The notes below the pieces were generated by a model, which was given only the letters and a program-made list of their open reading frames with translations, did no database searches and was not told the DNA's origin. A stretch of 64,000 nucleotides of DNA from Leptolyngbya sp. KIOST-1 (GTDB lineage: Bacteria > Cyanobacteriota > Cyanobacteriia > Phormidesmidales > Phormidesmidaceae): NCBI RefSeq assembly GCF_000763385.1, contig NZ_JQFA01000002.1:2046001-2110000 (forward strand), written 5' to 3'. Position 1 is the first letter of the stretch. Each line of letters starts with the position of its first letter. Positions 48,760-57,502 of the stretch are shown piece after piece. Made by a program: the position numbers and the translations under genes.

Positions 48760-49890
48760 GTGTCTGTAAAGCGACCCCTGACTTCCCCCTACCCACGCCG
48801 CCCAGCTGTCAGTCGGCGGCGATTTTTGCAGGGGTCGGCGGCGGTCATGGCGGGCCTTGCCGCCACGAACTGTCGCCAGAACCTGGCCGGTCCCCCCACG
48901 GGTGGCGGCGGCGGGGATGGCACGCTGCGAATTTACACCTGGGCCAACTACACCGACGACAATCTGGCTGCCGCCTTCACCGAACTCACCGGTATTCCGG
49001 TCGTGGTCGATATTTTTGACTCCAACGAAATCATGCTGACCCGGTTGCAGGCGGGCGGTGGCGATGCCTACAGCATCATCTACCCCTCGGACTACATGGT
49101 GTCAGAGATGATCGACCTGGGGCTGCTCACCGAGTTAGACCAGAGTCGCCTGAGTGGCCTGGAAAACCTCAAGCCCCAGTGGCAAAACCCAGCCTATGAC
49201 CCCAACAACGCTCACAGCGTGCCCTTTTGCTGGGGCACTACAGGTCTGCTCTACAACAGCGAAGTAACCCCCGGCACACCCGATGACTGGACCTTTCTGT
49301 GGGACAACCAGGACGCTCTATCCCGTCGGATTACCATGCTCGACGACATGCGCGAGACCCTGGGGGCCACCCTAAAATCCCTCGGCTATTCCTACAATTC
49401 CAACAACCCCCAGGAAATTGAAGCGGCCTACAACCGGCTGCTCGAACTCAGACCCCACATCGCCGCCTTTAAAACCACTGGCTTTGAGAACGAACTGCTG
49501 GGGGGTGACTTGAGCGTGTCGATGGCCTACTCCAGCGATGCGATCGCCCTCACCCTCGAAGACGATCGCATGGAGTACGTCATCCCCGCCAGCGGCGCAT
49601 CCCTGTGGACCGACACCCTGGCCATTCCCGCCACCGCCCCCAATGTCGATGCCGCTTACCAGTGGATCAACTTCATGCTGGACCCCGAGGTGGCCAGCGC
49701 CGCCGTAGAGCGTCTCTTCTTTGCCACCGCCAACCAGGCCGCCTTTGACCGCCTTCCCGCCGACATTCAGGCCAACGAAGACCTCTACCCGCCCGATTCG
49801 GTGCTGGACCGGAGTGAAGGCATTGTGGCCGTAGATACCGCCAGTACGGATTTGTTTGACCAGTTTTGGACCGAGGTCACCAGCGCTTAA
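48760..49890 (+). CDS. potD: polyamine-binding periplasmic protein (PotD/PotF-like)
   Basis: 376 residues. A Tat-type signal ('SRRRFLQGSAAVMAGLAATNC', read in parts; possible lipobox ending in Cys) precedes a family 1 polyamine-binding fold: 'LRIYTWANYTDDNLAAAF', 'YPSDYMVSEMIDLGLL', 'VPFCWGTTGLLYNS' and 'AYSSDAIALTLED'. The GTG at 48760 has GGAG six bases upstream; upstream codons to 48622 are open but unlikely. Confidence 0.92.
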   Translation: MSVKRPLTSPYPRRPAVSRRRFLQGSAAVMAGLAATNCRQNLAGPPTGGGGGDGTLRIYTWANYTDDNLAAAFTELTGIPVVVDIFDSNEIMLTRLQAGGGDAYSIIYPSDYMVSEMIDLGLLTELDQSRLSGLENLKPQWQNPAYDPNNAHSVPFCWGTTGLLYNSEVTPGTPDDWTFLWDNQDALSRRITMLDDMRETLGATLKSLGYSYNSNNPQEIEAAYNRLLELRPHIAAFKTTGFENELLGGDLSVSMAYSSDAIALTLEDDRMEYVIPASGASLWTDTLAIPATAPNVDAAYQWINFMLDPEVASAAVERLFFATANQAAFDRLPADIQANEDLYPPDSVLDRSEGIVAVDTASTDLFDQFWTEVTSA

Positions 49891-50017
49891 GGGGTAGATG
49901 GGTGGATGGGGCGGTGAGTGGATGGGCGGTTGAAATCGATGGACAAACGAAGCCGTAGAACAACCCGTACTCCCTTCCCCTCCCCCTTCCACGCCCTCCC
50001 CCTTCCACCTAACCCCC

Positions 50018-50920
50018 ATGGCCCCCTCCCCCACCTCCGCTCCCTCTACCCCCTGGACCGTTCGCTTTGCTCCCCGGCGGTGGCTGGGGCCTCTGGTGCT
50101 GCTGGGGCCTGCGGGGGTGTGGCTGCTGCTGCTGCTGTTGCTGCCGACGCTACTCATTCTTGAGGTTAGCCTGGTGCCGGGGCTGCGCCTGGGCCAGCCC
50201 AGCGGTGGCTACGGGCTGGGTAACTACCTGCAGATTTTGCAGCCGGTGTACCTGCGGGTGATTGGGCGATCGCTGGCCTTTGCGGTGGGAGCGACGGTGC
50301 TGTGCCTGCTGATGGGGTTTCCGGTGGCCTACTGGCTGGCGCTGATGTCGCCCCGGCGCTGGCGCAACCTGCTGCTGGTGGCCTTTATTTTGCCCCTGTG
50401 GACCTCCTCGCTGCTGCGGGCCTACGCCTGGACGGCGATTTTGCGCCCCAGCGGTGTCCTCAATACCCTATTCACCGGCGTGGGGCTACCGGCCCAAAAC
50501 TGGCTCAACACCCCTACGGCGGTGTTCATCGGCCTCACCTACGGCTTTTTGCCCTACATGGTGCTAATTCTCTACGCCTCCCTGGAAAAACTCGACGTTC
50601 GCCTGCTGGAGGCTGCCGCCGACCTGGGCGCAACGCCATCCCAGAGCTTTTGGAAAGTCACGGTGCCCCAAACCCTGCCCGGCATTGCCGCCGGGTGCCT
50701 GCTGGTGTTTATCAGCACCCTGGGGGACTTTGTGGTGCCCACCCTGCTGGGCGGGGCGTCATCGATGAATATTTCCCGCCTGATCTACAACCAGTTTCTG
50801 GGCCCCACTCGGGCCTGGGGGTTTGGTTCGGCCCTCAGCATGGTGCTGATTTTGGCCGTCAGCCTGGCGATCGCCCTGCTGCTGCGCTATGGCGACAGAA
50901 GCACCGTCTCCGAAACCTAA
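50018..50920 (+). CDS. potB: polyamine ABC transporter permease (PotB-like)
   Basis: 300 residues with six or so membrane helices. The BPD_transp_1 coupling motif is 'EAAADLGATPSQSFWKVTVP' (about 195-215) and is followed by 'GDFVVPTLLGGASSMNISRL', as in PotB. The first 15 residues are Ser/Pro-rich. It lies 128 bases after potD, across a GGTGGATG-rich spacer, and 24 bases before potC. Confidence 0.92.
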   Translation: MAPSPTSAPSTPWTVRFAPRRWLGPLVLLGPAGVWLLLLLLLPTLLILEVSLVPGLRLGQPSGGYGLGNYLQILQPVYLRVIGRSLAFAVGATVLCLLMGFPVAYWLALMSPRRWRNLLLVAFILPLWTSSLLRAYAWTAILRPSGVLNTLFTGVGLPAQNWLNTPTAVFIGLTYGFLPYMVLILYASLEKLDVRLLEAAADLGATPSQSFWKVTVPQTLPGIAAGCLLVFISTLGDFVVPTLLGGASSMNISRLIYNQFLGPTRAWGFGSALSMVLILAVSLAIALLLRYGDRSTVSET

Positions 50921-50944
50921 CCGCCCATTCCACCTACCCACCCC

Positions 50945-51736
50945 ATGCCCCGCCTCACCTGGCCCAGCCTCTTCACCGCCCTGATGTACGCTTTCATGTA
51001 CTTTCCCATCCTTGTGCTGGGGGTGTACAGCTTCAACGACTCGCGCTACAGCGCCAGTTGGGAGGGGTTCAGCCTGCGCTGGTACCGGGCCCTGTTCAGC
51101 GATCGCCGGCTGCTGTCGGCGCTCCAGGACAGCCTCACCATTGCGATCGTGGCGGTGGCGATCTCGGCGGTGCTGGGTACGCTGATGGCCATTGGTCTGG
51201 CCCGCTACCGCTTTCGGGGCAAGGGGATCTATCGGGGGGTGTCCTACCTGCCGCTGATTGTGCCGGATATTGCGATCGCGGTTGCCACCCTGGTCTTTTT
51301 GGCCTCGATGGCGATTCCCCTCAGCCTGGCCACCATCATTGCCGCCCACATGGTGTTTTGCCTGGCCTACATTGCGGTGGTGGTGTCCAGTCGTCTCCAG
51401 CGCCTCGACCCCAATCTGGAGGAAGCCGCCCTCGACCTTGGCGCCACCCCCACCCAGGCGTTGATTAAGGTGCTCATTCCCCAGTTGGCGCCGGGCATTT
51501 TGGCGGGGTGCCTGCTGGCCTTTGTGCTCAGTATGGACGACCTGCTGATCTCCAGCTTCACCGCCGGGGGCGGCGCCAACCCGCTCCCGATCGAAATTTT
51601 TAGCCGCGTTCGCACCGGGGTCAAGCCCGATATCAATGCCCTCAGCGTGGTGCTGATTTTGGGTTCAGCCCTGCTGGCGGGACTGGCCGAGTACATACGC
51701 TACTGGGGCGATCGCCTGTCTCGCCAGGAGCAGTAG
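50945..51736 (+). CDS. potC: polyamine ABC transporter permease (PotC-like)
   Basis: 263 residues, six membrane helices. The start 'YAFMYFPILVLGVYSFNDS' and the coupling motif 'EEAALDLGATPTQALIKVLIP', then 'SMDDLLISSFTAGGGANPLP', are PotC features. Last gene of the potADBC-like operon. Confidence 0.92.
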   Translation: MPRLTWPSLFTALMYAFMYFPILVLGVYSFNDSRYSASWEGFSLRWYRALFSDRRLLSALQDSLTIAIVAVAISAVLGTLMAIGLARYRFRGKGIYRGVSYLPLIVPDIAIAVATLVFLASMAIPLSLATIIAAHMVFCLAYIAVVVSSRLQRLDPNLEEAALDLGATPTQALIKVLIPQLAPGILAGCLLAFVLSMDDLLISSFTAGGGANPLPIEIFSRVRTGVKPDINALSVVLILGSALLAGLAEYIRYWGDRLSRQEQ

Positions 51737-51776
51737 CGCTGGTCACTGGCGATCGGTTGATCCCTGGCGACACCAG

Positions 51777-52496
51777 TCAACTGGCCTGGGCGCGGGTGCT
51801 GAGGGAGTAGCAAAATCGATCGGCCCGCGAGATGGTGGACCCGTGCAGCACCGGCTGTTGCTCGCAGCTGTAGGCCGTGTAGCGATAGACCATCAGGGCG
51901 TGGCCCAGGGGTACCTCCAGATAGCCGCTGAGGTCGTAGTCGGCGTGGGTACATTCAATCACCGCATCCAGGCGCTCAATGGGAATGCCGTGCTGAGCCA
52001 GGGTGGGAAAGGTCATCTGCTGCGCTAGCAGGGGGGCAAAGCGTTCGCCCAACTCGGCGATCAGATAGGTCACATCCACCGCCCCGGCGGCCCCATCCAT
52101 ACGAAAGAGCTTTTTCTGAAAATAAACCGGCGCGGCCTTGGCGAGGCCCAGGGCCAGGGCCGCATCCCTGGGGGCGGCGACGGGCTCCAGCAGCAGGTTC
52201 TCAAAGCTAAAGCTGATGTCCTGGCGAGCCATGTCCTGCTCCAGAAACACCAGCGGGCTGGAGAGGGAATAGGTGACTTTCTTCTGGGGCGTGACAAAGA
52301 CGCCCTTGCCCCGATAGGCGATCGCCAGCCCCTGGCTGACCAGATTGGCCACCGCCTGACGGGCGGTGATCCGGCTGACCCCAAAGGTTTCCATCAGCTG
52401 ATGCTCGCTGGGCAGGCGATCGCCCGACAGGTACTCCCCCGACTCAATCTGGTGGCGCAGCTTTTCCGAAATGCTGATGTGTAGGGGGGTAGACAT
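51777..52496 (-). CDS. GntR family transcriptional regulator with UTRA domain
   Basis: 239 residues. Winged helix at the N-terminus ('LRHQIESGEYLSGDRLPSEHQL', 'FGVSRITARQAVANLVSQGLA', read in parts), then a UTRA ligand domain (about 95-235), the HutC/FarR subfamily. Such regulators usually repress a divergent operon and release DNA when they bind a small metabolite. Divergent from the desaturase gene; a 16-bp perfect palindrome at 52574-52589 is the likely operator. Its 3' end is 40 bases from the end of potC, so control of that transporter is also possible. Confidence 0.9.
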   Translation of the reverse strand: MSTPLHISISEKLRHQIESGEYLSGDRLPSEHQLMETFGVSRITARQAVANLVSQGLAIAYRGKGVFVTPQKKVTYSLSSPLVFLEQDMARQDISFSFENLLLEPVAAPRDAALALGLAKAAPVYFQKKLFRMDGAAGAVDVTYLIAELGERFAPLLAQQMTFPTLAQHGIPIERLDAVIECTHADYDLSGYLEVPLGHALMVYRYTAYSCEQQPVLHGSTISRADRFCYSLSTRAQAS

Positions 52497-52573
52497 AGGT
52501 CAGAAAACCATCATCAAGCCGCAGAAGGACTTAGCTACAGCGTTGGTTGCTCCAGGTAAAGTATGCTAAGCTC

Positions 52574-52589
52574 ACTTGTTATAACAAGT
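52574..52589. promoter_or_regulatory. candidate GntR/HutC operator (16-bp perfect palindrome)
   Basis: ACTTGTTATAACAAGT is a perfect palindrome located 78 bases upstream of the GntR start and 146 bases upstream of the desaturase start. Known HutC-subfamily operators have the form GT-N-TA-N-AC, which this fits (TTGT TATA ACAA). Binding is predicted, not shown. Confidence 0.65.
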
Positions 52590-52734
52590 TGGACGGGTTG
52601 TTGGGCTGGCCGCGGTGGTCAGCAGGTCGTTGTGGGAATAGTGATGCAATCGCCTGGGGCCTGTGCCTATCGGGCTGATTTCCACTTTTTCATTATGTGA
52701 CCTTGCCAAGGCATTTTCTACCAGAACGTTAACC

Positions 52735-53676
52735 ATGCTTACGAATACTACCCCTGCTGTCCCTCATACTCCGACCCCCAGTCAGCCGCGCCAGGTGCTG
52801 TCGGCAGCGGCGTTAGCCACTCTCAACCAGCGATCGAACCGGGCCGGAGCCCTGCGGTTCCTGGGCCACCTGGGGGTAATTGTCCTGGGCGGCTTCCTGT
52901 GGGGCAATGCTCCTCTGGGGCTGGCGCTGCCCGGGTTAGTCGCCTGTGGGGCGGGGCTGGCGCTGATGTTCTGCGCCATGCACGAGAGCTGCCACCGCAC
53001 CGCCTTTGCCAACCCCAGGCTCAATGATGCCGCCGCCTGGCTGGCGGGTCTGCTGTCGTTCTACAACAGCACGTTTTATCGGCGGTACCACAAGTGGCAC
53101 CACCGCTACACGCAAATTCCAGGCAAAGACCCGGAGCTAGACGACCCCAAGCCCACCGGTCTGGCCGACTACCTCTGGCAGCTCAGCGGCATCCCCTGGT
53201 GGAGCGGCAAATTGCGCTGCCATGGTCGGGTCGCCCTGGGCAATCTGGATGGCTGCTACTACATCGCCGAAAGCGGCCAGGCTGAGGTGATTCGCTCGGT
53301 GAGGCTACAGCTTTTGACCTACGTCGGGGTTATGGCGGTGTCTGCCCTGCTGGGTCATCCGTGGTTCTTGTTCACCCACTGGTTGCTGCCCCTGGCGGTG
53401 GGTCAACCCCTGCTGCGGTTTGTGCTGCTGGCCGAGCACACCGGCTGTCCCAACGACGAAAACCCCCTGATCAACACCCGCACCACCCTCACCCTCTGGC
53501 CCCTGCGCTGGCTGATGTGGAACATGCCCTACCACGCCGAACATCACCTCTACCCGTCAATTCCCTTTCAGGCGCTGCCGGCTGCCCACGAGCAGCTCAA
53601 GTCCTACTTTGAGCGGGTCGAGGTGGGCTACCTGCGGGTAAATCGCGGCATTGTGGCGAAATTTAGCCAGGGTTAG
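52735..53676 (+). CDS. membrane fatty acid desaturase family protein
   Basis: 313 residues. Three histidine boxes of the di-iron desaturase/hydroxylase superfamily: 'HESCH' (83-87), 'HKWHH' (119-123) and 'HAEHH' (267-271), with hydrophobic spans between. The family includes acyl-lipid desaturases and carotenoid hydroxylases and ketolases; this one is not clearly DesA, B, C or CrtR by eye. The ATG at 52735 is taken; 24 upstream open codons look unrelated. It ends three bases before the MetX-like hydrolase gene and is divergent from the GntR gene. Confidence 0.85.
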   Translation: MLTNTTPAVPHTPTPSQPRQVLSAAALATLNQRSNRAGALRFLGHLGVIVLGGFLWGNAPLGLALPGLVACGAGLALMFCAMHESCHRTAFANPRLNDAAAWLAGLLSFYNSTFYRRYHKWHHRYTQIPGKDPELDDPKPTGLADYLWQLSGIPWWSGKLRCHGRVALGNLDGCYYIAESGQAEVIRSVRLQLLTYVGVMAVSALLGHPWFLFTHWLLPLAVGQPLLRFVLLAEHTGCPNDENPLINTRTTLTLWPLRWLMWNMPYHAEHHLYPSIPFQALPAAHEQLKSYFERVEVGYLRVNRGIVAKFSQG

Positions 53677-53679
53677 CGT

Positions 53680-54687
53680 ATGGGTACAGCAGAGCAGTTT
53701 ACGCTCCGGGACTTTCCGCTCCAGTGTGGAGCGGTGCTGCCCGAGGCGAGGGTGGTTTACCAGGTCTATGGCGACCTAAAGCCGGATGGCACCAACGCCA
53801 TTCTCTACCCCACCTCCTACGGGGCCCAGCACACCGATGTTGACTGGCTAGTGCGCCTCGACGGCATCCTCGACCCCAGCCGCTGGTGCGTCGTGATGGT
53901 GAACATGTTTGGGAATGGGCTTTCCACTTCGCCCAGCAATACCCCAGCGGTGGGGCGTCCCGGCGTCTACTTCACCCACTACGACAACGTGCGCGCCCAG
54001 CACGCCCTGATCACCCAGGCCCTCGGCATCGAGCGGCTGGCCCTGGTCTACGGCTGGTCGATGGGGGCGCAGCAGGGCTACCACTGGGCCGCCCTCTACC
54101 CCGATCGCGTGCAGCGGCTGGCCGCCCTCTGCGGCACTGCCAAGACCACCGACCACAACAAAATTTTTCTCTACAGCCTGCGGGCCGCCCTCACCAGCGA
54201 CCCAGCCTGGAATGGCGATCGCTTTGAAGGCACCCCCGATCGCGGCTTTCACACCTTTGCCCAGATCTACGCCAGCTGGGCGGCGTCCCAGGCCTACTAC
54301 CGGGCCAAACCCTACCTGGCCTGGGGCTACGACTCCCTCGAAGACTACATTCTGCGCGGCTGGGAGGCGGGCTACCGCCAGCGCGACCCCCACAACCTGC
54401 TGGCCATGATCGACACCTGGCTGCGCTGCGACCTGGGCGATAACCCTGTCTACGGCGGCGACTACACCAAAGCCATGGGCTCAATCACGGCCCAAACCCT
54501 GGTCATGCCCGCCACCACCGACCTCTACTTCACCCCGGAAGACTGCGAGGCCGAAGCGGCCCTGATCCCCAACTCGGAGTACCGACCGATTCCGTCGATC
54601 TGGGGCCACCGGGCCGGGAACCCCTACCAAAACCCCGAGGATGAGGCGTTTATCAAAGAGGCGATCGCAGACCTATTAAGCCAGTGA
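53680..54687 (+). CDS. MetX-like alpha/beta hydrolase (homoserine acetyltransferase superfamily)
   Basis: 335 residues. The nucleophile elbow is 'VYGWSMGAQQGY' with Ser127; a likely acid is in 'ATTDLYFTPEDC' and the His in 'IWGHRAGNP'. 'YQVYGDLKPDGTNAILYPTSY' resembles the N-terminus of MetX, yet the typical MetX 'GPSSPSS/GGSMGGMQ' features are absent, so it is likely a relative with another acyl substrate. It is the second gene of the desaturase operon. Confidence 0.85.
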   Translation: MGTAEQFTLRDFPLQCGAVLPEARVVYQVYGDLKPDGTNAILYPTSYGAQHTDVDWLVRLDGILDPSRWCVVMVNMFGNGLSTSPSNTPAVGRPGVYFTHYDNVRAQHALITQALGIERLALVYGWSMGAQQGYHWAALYPDRVQRLAALCGTAKTTDHNKIFLYSLRAALTSDPAWNGDRFEGTPDRGFHTFAQIYASWAASQAYYRAKPYLAWGYDSLEDYILRGWEAGYRQRDPHNLLAMIDTWLRCDLGDNPVYGGDYTKAMGSITAQTLVMPATTDLYFTPEDCEAEAALIPNSEYRPIPSIWGHRAGNPYQNPEDEAFIKEAIADLLSQ

Positions 54688-54699
54688 GTGGCTCAGGCA

Positions 54700-55179
54700 T
54701 TAAGGTTCGAGCTGAATCGTGGGCTCACAATGCACCGGAAAATTGACCGAATTCGCAATGAAGCACTTCTGATGGACCTGTTCGTGGAGTTGGGTGGCTA
54801 GCTCGGTATTGCTCTGCGGCACCAGGGTGACAACGGGACGCAGCAGAACCTTGGCAAACCGTCCGCTGCCGTCCTCGGTTTCAATCATGGTGCCGATGGG
54901 GTAGTCCACATAGCCCGTAACCACAACCCTGGCCTCGGCGCACAGGTGCAGGTACCAGAGCATGTGGCAGCTCGAAAGCGAGGCCACCAGCAGTTCTTCT
55001 GGGTTGTATTTGGTTTTGTCGCCGCGAAAGGACGGGTCAGCCGAGGCCACAATAGGGGGTTTGTCGGCAGCGCTGATGGTGTGGGCGCGATCGTAGGTGC
55101 TGTAGCTGTGGGTGCCTTGGCCATTGTTGCCGGTCCAGTGAATCTCAACTCGATAGAGATGGGACTTTGCTTTAGCCAT
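54700..55179 (-). CDS. OsmC family protein
   Basis: 159 residues. 'NPEELLVASLSSCHMLWYLHLCAE' holds the first redox cysteine (around residue 71) and 'VHQKCFIANSVNFPV' the second (around 140). OsmC/Ohr proteins reduce organic hydroperoxides with these two cysteines; this one is in the OsmC-like branch, substrate uncertain. It is convergent with the hydrolase gene, 12 bases apart. Confidence 0.9.
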   Translation of the reverse strand: MAKAKSHLYRVEIHWTGNNGQGTHSYSTYDRAHTISAADKPPIVASADPSFRGDKTKYNPEELLVASLSSCHMLWYLHLCAEARVVVTGYVDYPIGTMIETEDGSGRFAKVLLRPVVTLVPQSNTELATQLHEQVHQKCFIANSVNFPVHCEPTIQLEP

Positions 55180-55413
55180 GTCAGTCCTCGCCAGTACAGT
55201 GCTTATTGTTCTATGGGTTTACCAGCCGAGTCTACCTAACAGGGCCAATTTATCAGGCTGCTGCGCTTGTTAGACTGCATCCGACACCTTAGTTACTGCG
55301 CTAGAATCCGAGCCTGCGGCAAGATGGGAGACTCCTGATGGATGACGACAGCACTCATGTTCCGGTCACGTTCGAGCACTGCGATCATGTTCAGGGGCCT
55401 TTCTACCATGGGA

Positions 55414-56817
55414 CTAGGGCAAGCCTAAGTCTAGTTCCCCCCGAGTTTGTGTCGAGTAAAATAGAGGGAAAGCGCTCAGGAGGCCAACCCGATGGCCAAG
55501 CAACGACGGAAGCGTGGAACCGCAGGCGATAAACTCCGCCTGGAGCAGTGAGAGCGGCCCCAAAATCTGCCGCTGAATTGGGCTCTTCTTGCTGCCTGAG
55601 GGGGCCACCAGTCCCGTGAACACTATCGGCGGCACTGAGAACCCCATCCCAGTATCAATTTCCAGCTCTGTACCCACCCGCAGCAATGACGCCGCCACCG
55701 GCAGCAGCGTCACCAGCATCGCCGCTGGCGTCGCCCCAATCCAGTCAGCGATCTGCTCCAAGGGTTCCGCCAGATCAGCGTGAAGATACTCCCCCAGACA
55801 CAGCTGGTAGTCGCCAATTTTCAGCAGCTGGTGAATCTCAGCCCGGCGATCATCCCGTTCCTCGGTTTGCTCCAGCTCCGCCTGCACCAGAGTGACCAGG
55901 TTACCAATATCCCTGGCCGATAGCCCCGTCTCCTGGTGCCATTGCACTACCTGCGCAGCGAGGGCCAGTTCGGTGGGGCTAGTGCCAAGGTAGGTGCGAA
56001 TCTGGTCTTGCAAGGCCTGCACCGACAATCGCTCGGGGCCTTGGGTAGCGCTGACCATCTGCCGCCGGTCTTGCACCGCCGCTCTGATCTGCTCAGCTGT
56101 GGCCCCATCGTGAATCCAATCCACCACATCCAGCCCGCCATGCTTCGGCAGGTTTTGCCAGCGCAGACTGTCAGGGTAGGGGTAGCACCACTGGGCCGAG
56201 GGAAAGTCCTGGGCAACTTCTCCCATATGGGCAACTCCAACCTGGTCGCGATCTGGGCACAGCACCAACTGGGCCGCTTGCAAATCCTCAGCGTAATCGC
56301 CATAGCTGCGGTACTTCTTCGAGCCCCCCAAAGTAGTGGTCGCGGGAATGCCAATTCCCCACAAGGCATCCGCGCAGCCTTCTCCCTCCACCATCCAGAT
56401 GGGTTGACCCATAGCGATCGCATTCTGGACATCCCGGTAGCGGTAAATCGGCACCTGGGCTCTAATCTCAGGGGTTAACCCCTTGATCCACTGCTGCCCG
56501 TTCCAGTGGTACTGCACAAAAAACTTCGCGCCGTTGCCCCGATCTACCCGCGTCACCTTTACCAGAGGCTGTCCGGTTCGGCTGGGATAGAAATAATCCT
56601 GCCGCTGCTGGGGTCGAACGGGCTTCTCAGGGGAGGCGGTGGCTGCAAAGTATTGCCCCCACATGCCATCGGCTGTTGCGCCCCGGTAGACGTAGCCGTC
56701 TACCGCCCCATCCTGGTCTACATGGCACCTTATATGCCATGCAAAATTTCCACGGGAAATGGGGCTCCGCCGAGCAATCCAGTCGAGCCATGGCATTACT
56801 CTGGAACTTTCATCCAT
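55414..56817 (-). pseudogene. truncated TOPRIM/DUF3987 primase-helicase-like gene carried inside the element
   Basis: Open for 467 codons. Residues about 105-190 form a TOPRIM-like part ('IWMVEGEGCADALWGIGIPA', 'LVLCPDRDQVGVAHM'), and about 375-430 the beginning of a DUF3987 domain ('IADWIGATPAAMLVTLLPVAAS', 'VFTGLVAPSGSKKSPIQRQIL', read in parts) with a P-loop-like 'GSKKSP'. Such proteins belong to plasmids, phages and integrated elements. DUF3987 is cut off after '..SLLQAEF' near 55540; the last 40 or so residues are merely the reverse of the transposase start and of arr. So this is a captured gene fragment lacking its C-terminal half. Confidence 0.75.
55492..55551 (+). pseudogene. N-terminal remnant of the element's transposase
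   Basis: ATG with AGGAGG eight bases upstream, reading 'MAKQRRKRGTAG' and then stopping at 55551. The basic N-terminus and position just inside the left inverted repeat fit a transposase start. The frame is lost where the antisense DUF3987 fragment begins (about 55528-55540). Confidence 0.5.
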
Positions 56818-56972
56818 TTTGTCGCAAAACTCGGACAGCGATGGATGGCTGCTTATGCCCCTTTGAACAACTCAACGGTTTCCGCTATCACAATAACTGG
56901 GTGCGCAATCTGCTGATTGCCTCATCGTTGAATGGCAGAAGGCCGTTGCCCAAGAAAGCTGACACAAAATAA
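56793..56972 (+). pseudogene. C-terminal remnant of the element's transposase
   Basis: The frame ending at 56972 contains 'CPFEQLNGFRYHNNWVRNLL' and a basic end, then the right inverted repeat. It reads in the same direction as the N-terminal remnant. The resemblance to IS transposase C-termini is from memory and moderate. The exact junction with the captured fragment is between about 56795 and 56820. Confidence 0.5.
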
Positions 56973-57502
56973 GTTGGAACTAGGCCTAAGTCCAGGGGAC
57001 GAGCTTTTCCCCGGCTATGGCTCCAACTTCGAGGACGGTCGAGTATCAAACAACATCTACTTCACGGTTACCCTGGATGCCGCTATCTGGGGTGCGGAGT
57101 TGGCCAAAGGTAAGGAGCCAGGTCGAATCTACGTTGTCGAGCCCACAGGCCCTTTCGAAGACGACCCCAACCTGACAAATAAGCGTTTCCCTGGCAATCC
57201 GACCAAATCTTACAGAAGTCGAGTCCCACTGCGTGTAGTTAGCGAGGTCAAAGACTGGGCAGGCCATCCACCGGACGTGCTGCAAGCCATGCGAGATCAT
57301 CTGGCTGAGCTGGAGCGACAGGGACTGGCAATTATTGAAGACTAATTCCCGCGATCGCCTCGTTAGGCTAACTATGTATTCAGTGTCAGATCCGGTGGAT
57401 AACGGTGAAGTTGTGCGGCGGCAGATAGCCTCGAACACCTACCGATAACCTCTGTTCCGTCCGCACCAACGCAGTGTTAGCTGGCTGGCAACTACTCAAG
57501 TT

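Larger units (their letters stand above)
55431..56983 (+). mobile_element. 1.55-kb insertion element with terminal inverted repeats and target duplication
   Basis: The ends are CTAGTTCC...TGTGTC: left CTAGTTCC at 55431 with TGTGTC 17 bases in; right the complement, ending GGAACTAG at 56983 with GACACA inside. About 18 of 23 terminal positions match. GCCTAAGTC occurs at 55423-55431 and 56984-56992, so the target duplication is 9 bp (or 8 bp if the terminal C belongs to the element). Inside are a transposase start (ATG 55492, AGGAGG before it, 'MAKQRRKRGTAG'), an antisense DUF3987 fragment and a transposase C-terminal piece ending at 56972. The family was not identified; 8-9 bp duplications and CT ends recall the IS4/IS50 type. 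The element cannot move alone. Confidence 0.85.
55338..57345 (+). pseudogene. arr: rifampin ADP-ribosyltransferase gene split by a mobile element
   Basis: The 5' part (55338-55431) encodes a start ending '..GPFYHGTRASLS', and the 3' part (from 56984) resumes 'LSPGDELFPGYGSN', 'NNIYFTVTLDAAIWGAELA', 'IYVVEPTGPFEDDPNLTNKRFPGNPT' (read in parts) to 'LAIIED'. This is Arr, which inactivates rifamycins by ADP-ribosylation using NAD+. Joining 55431 to 56993, thus keeping one copy of GCCTAAGTC, gives 447 bases, a clean 148-residue Arr of normal length. The gene is therefore freshly interrupted and otherwise undamaged. As it stands the 5' part runs on into the element and ends at 55532, and the 3' part has no natural start. 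Confidence 0.9.
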
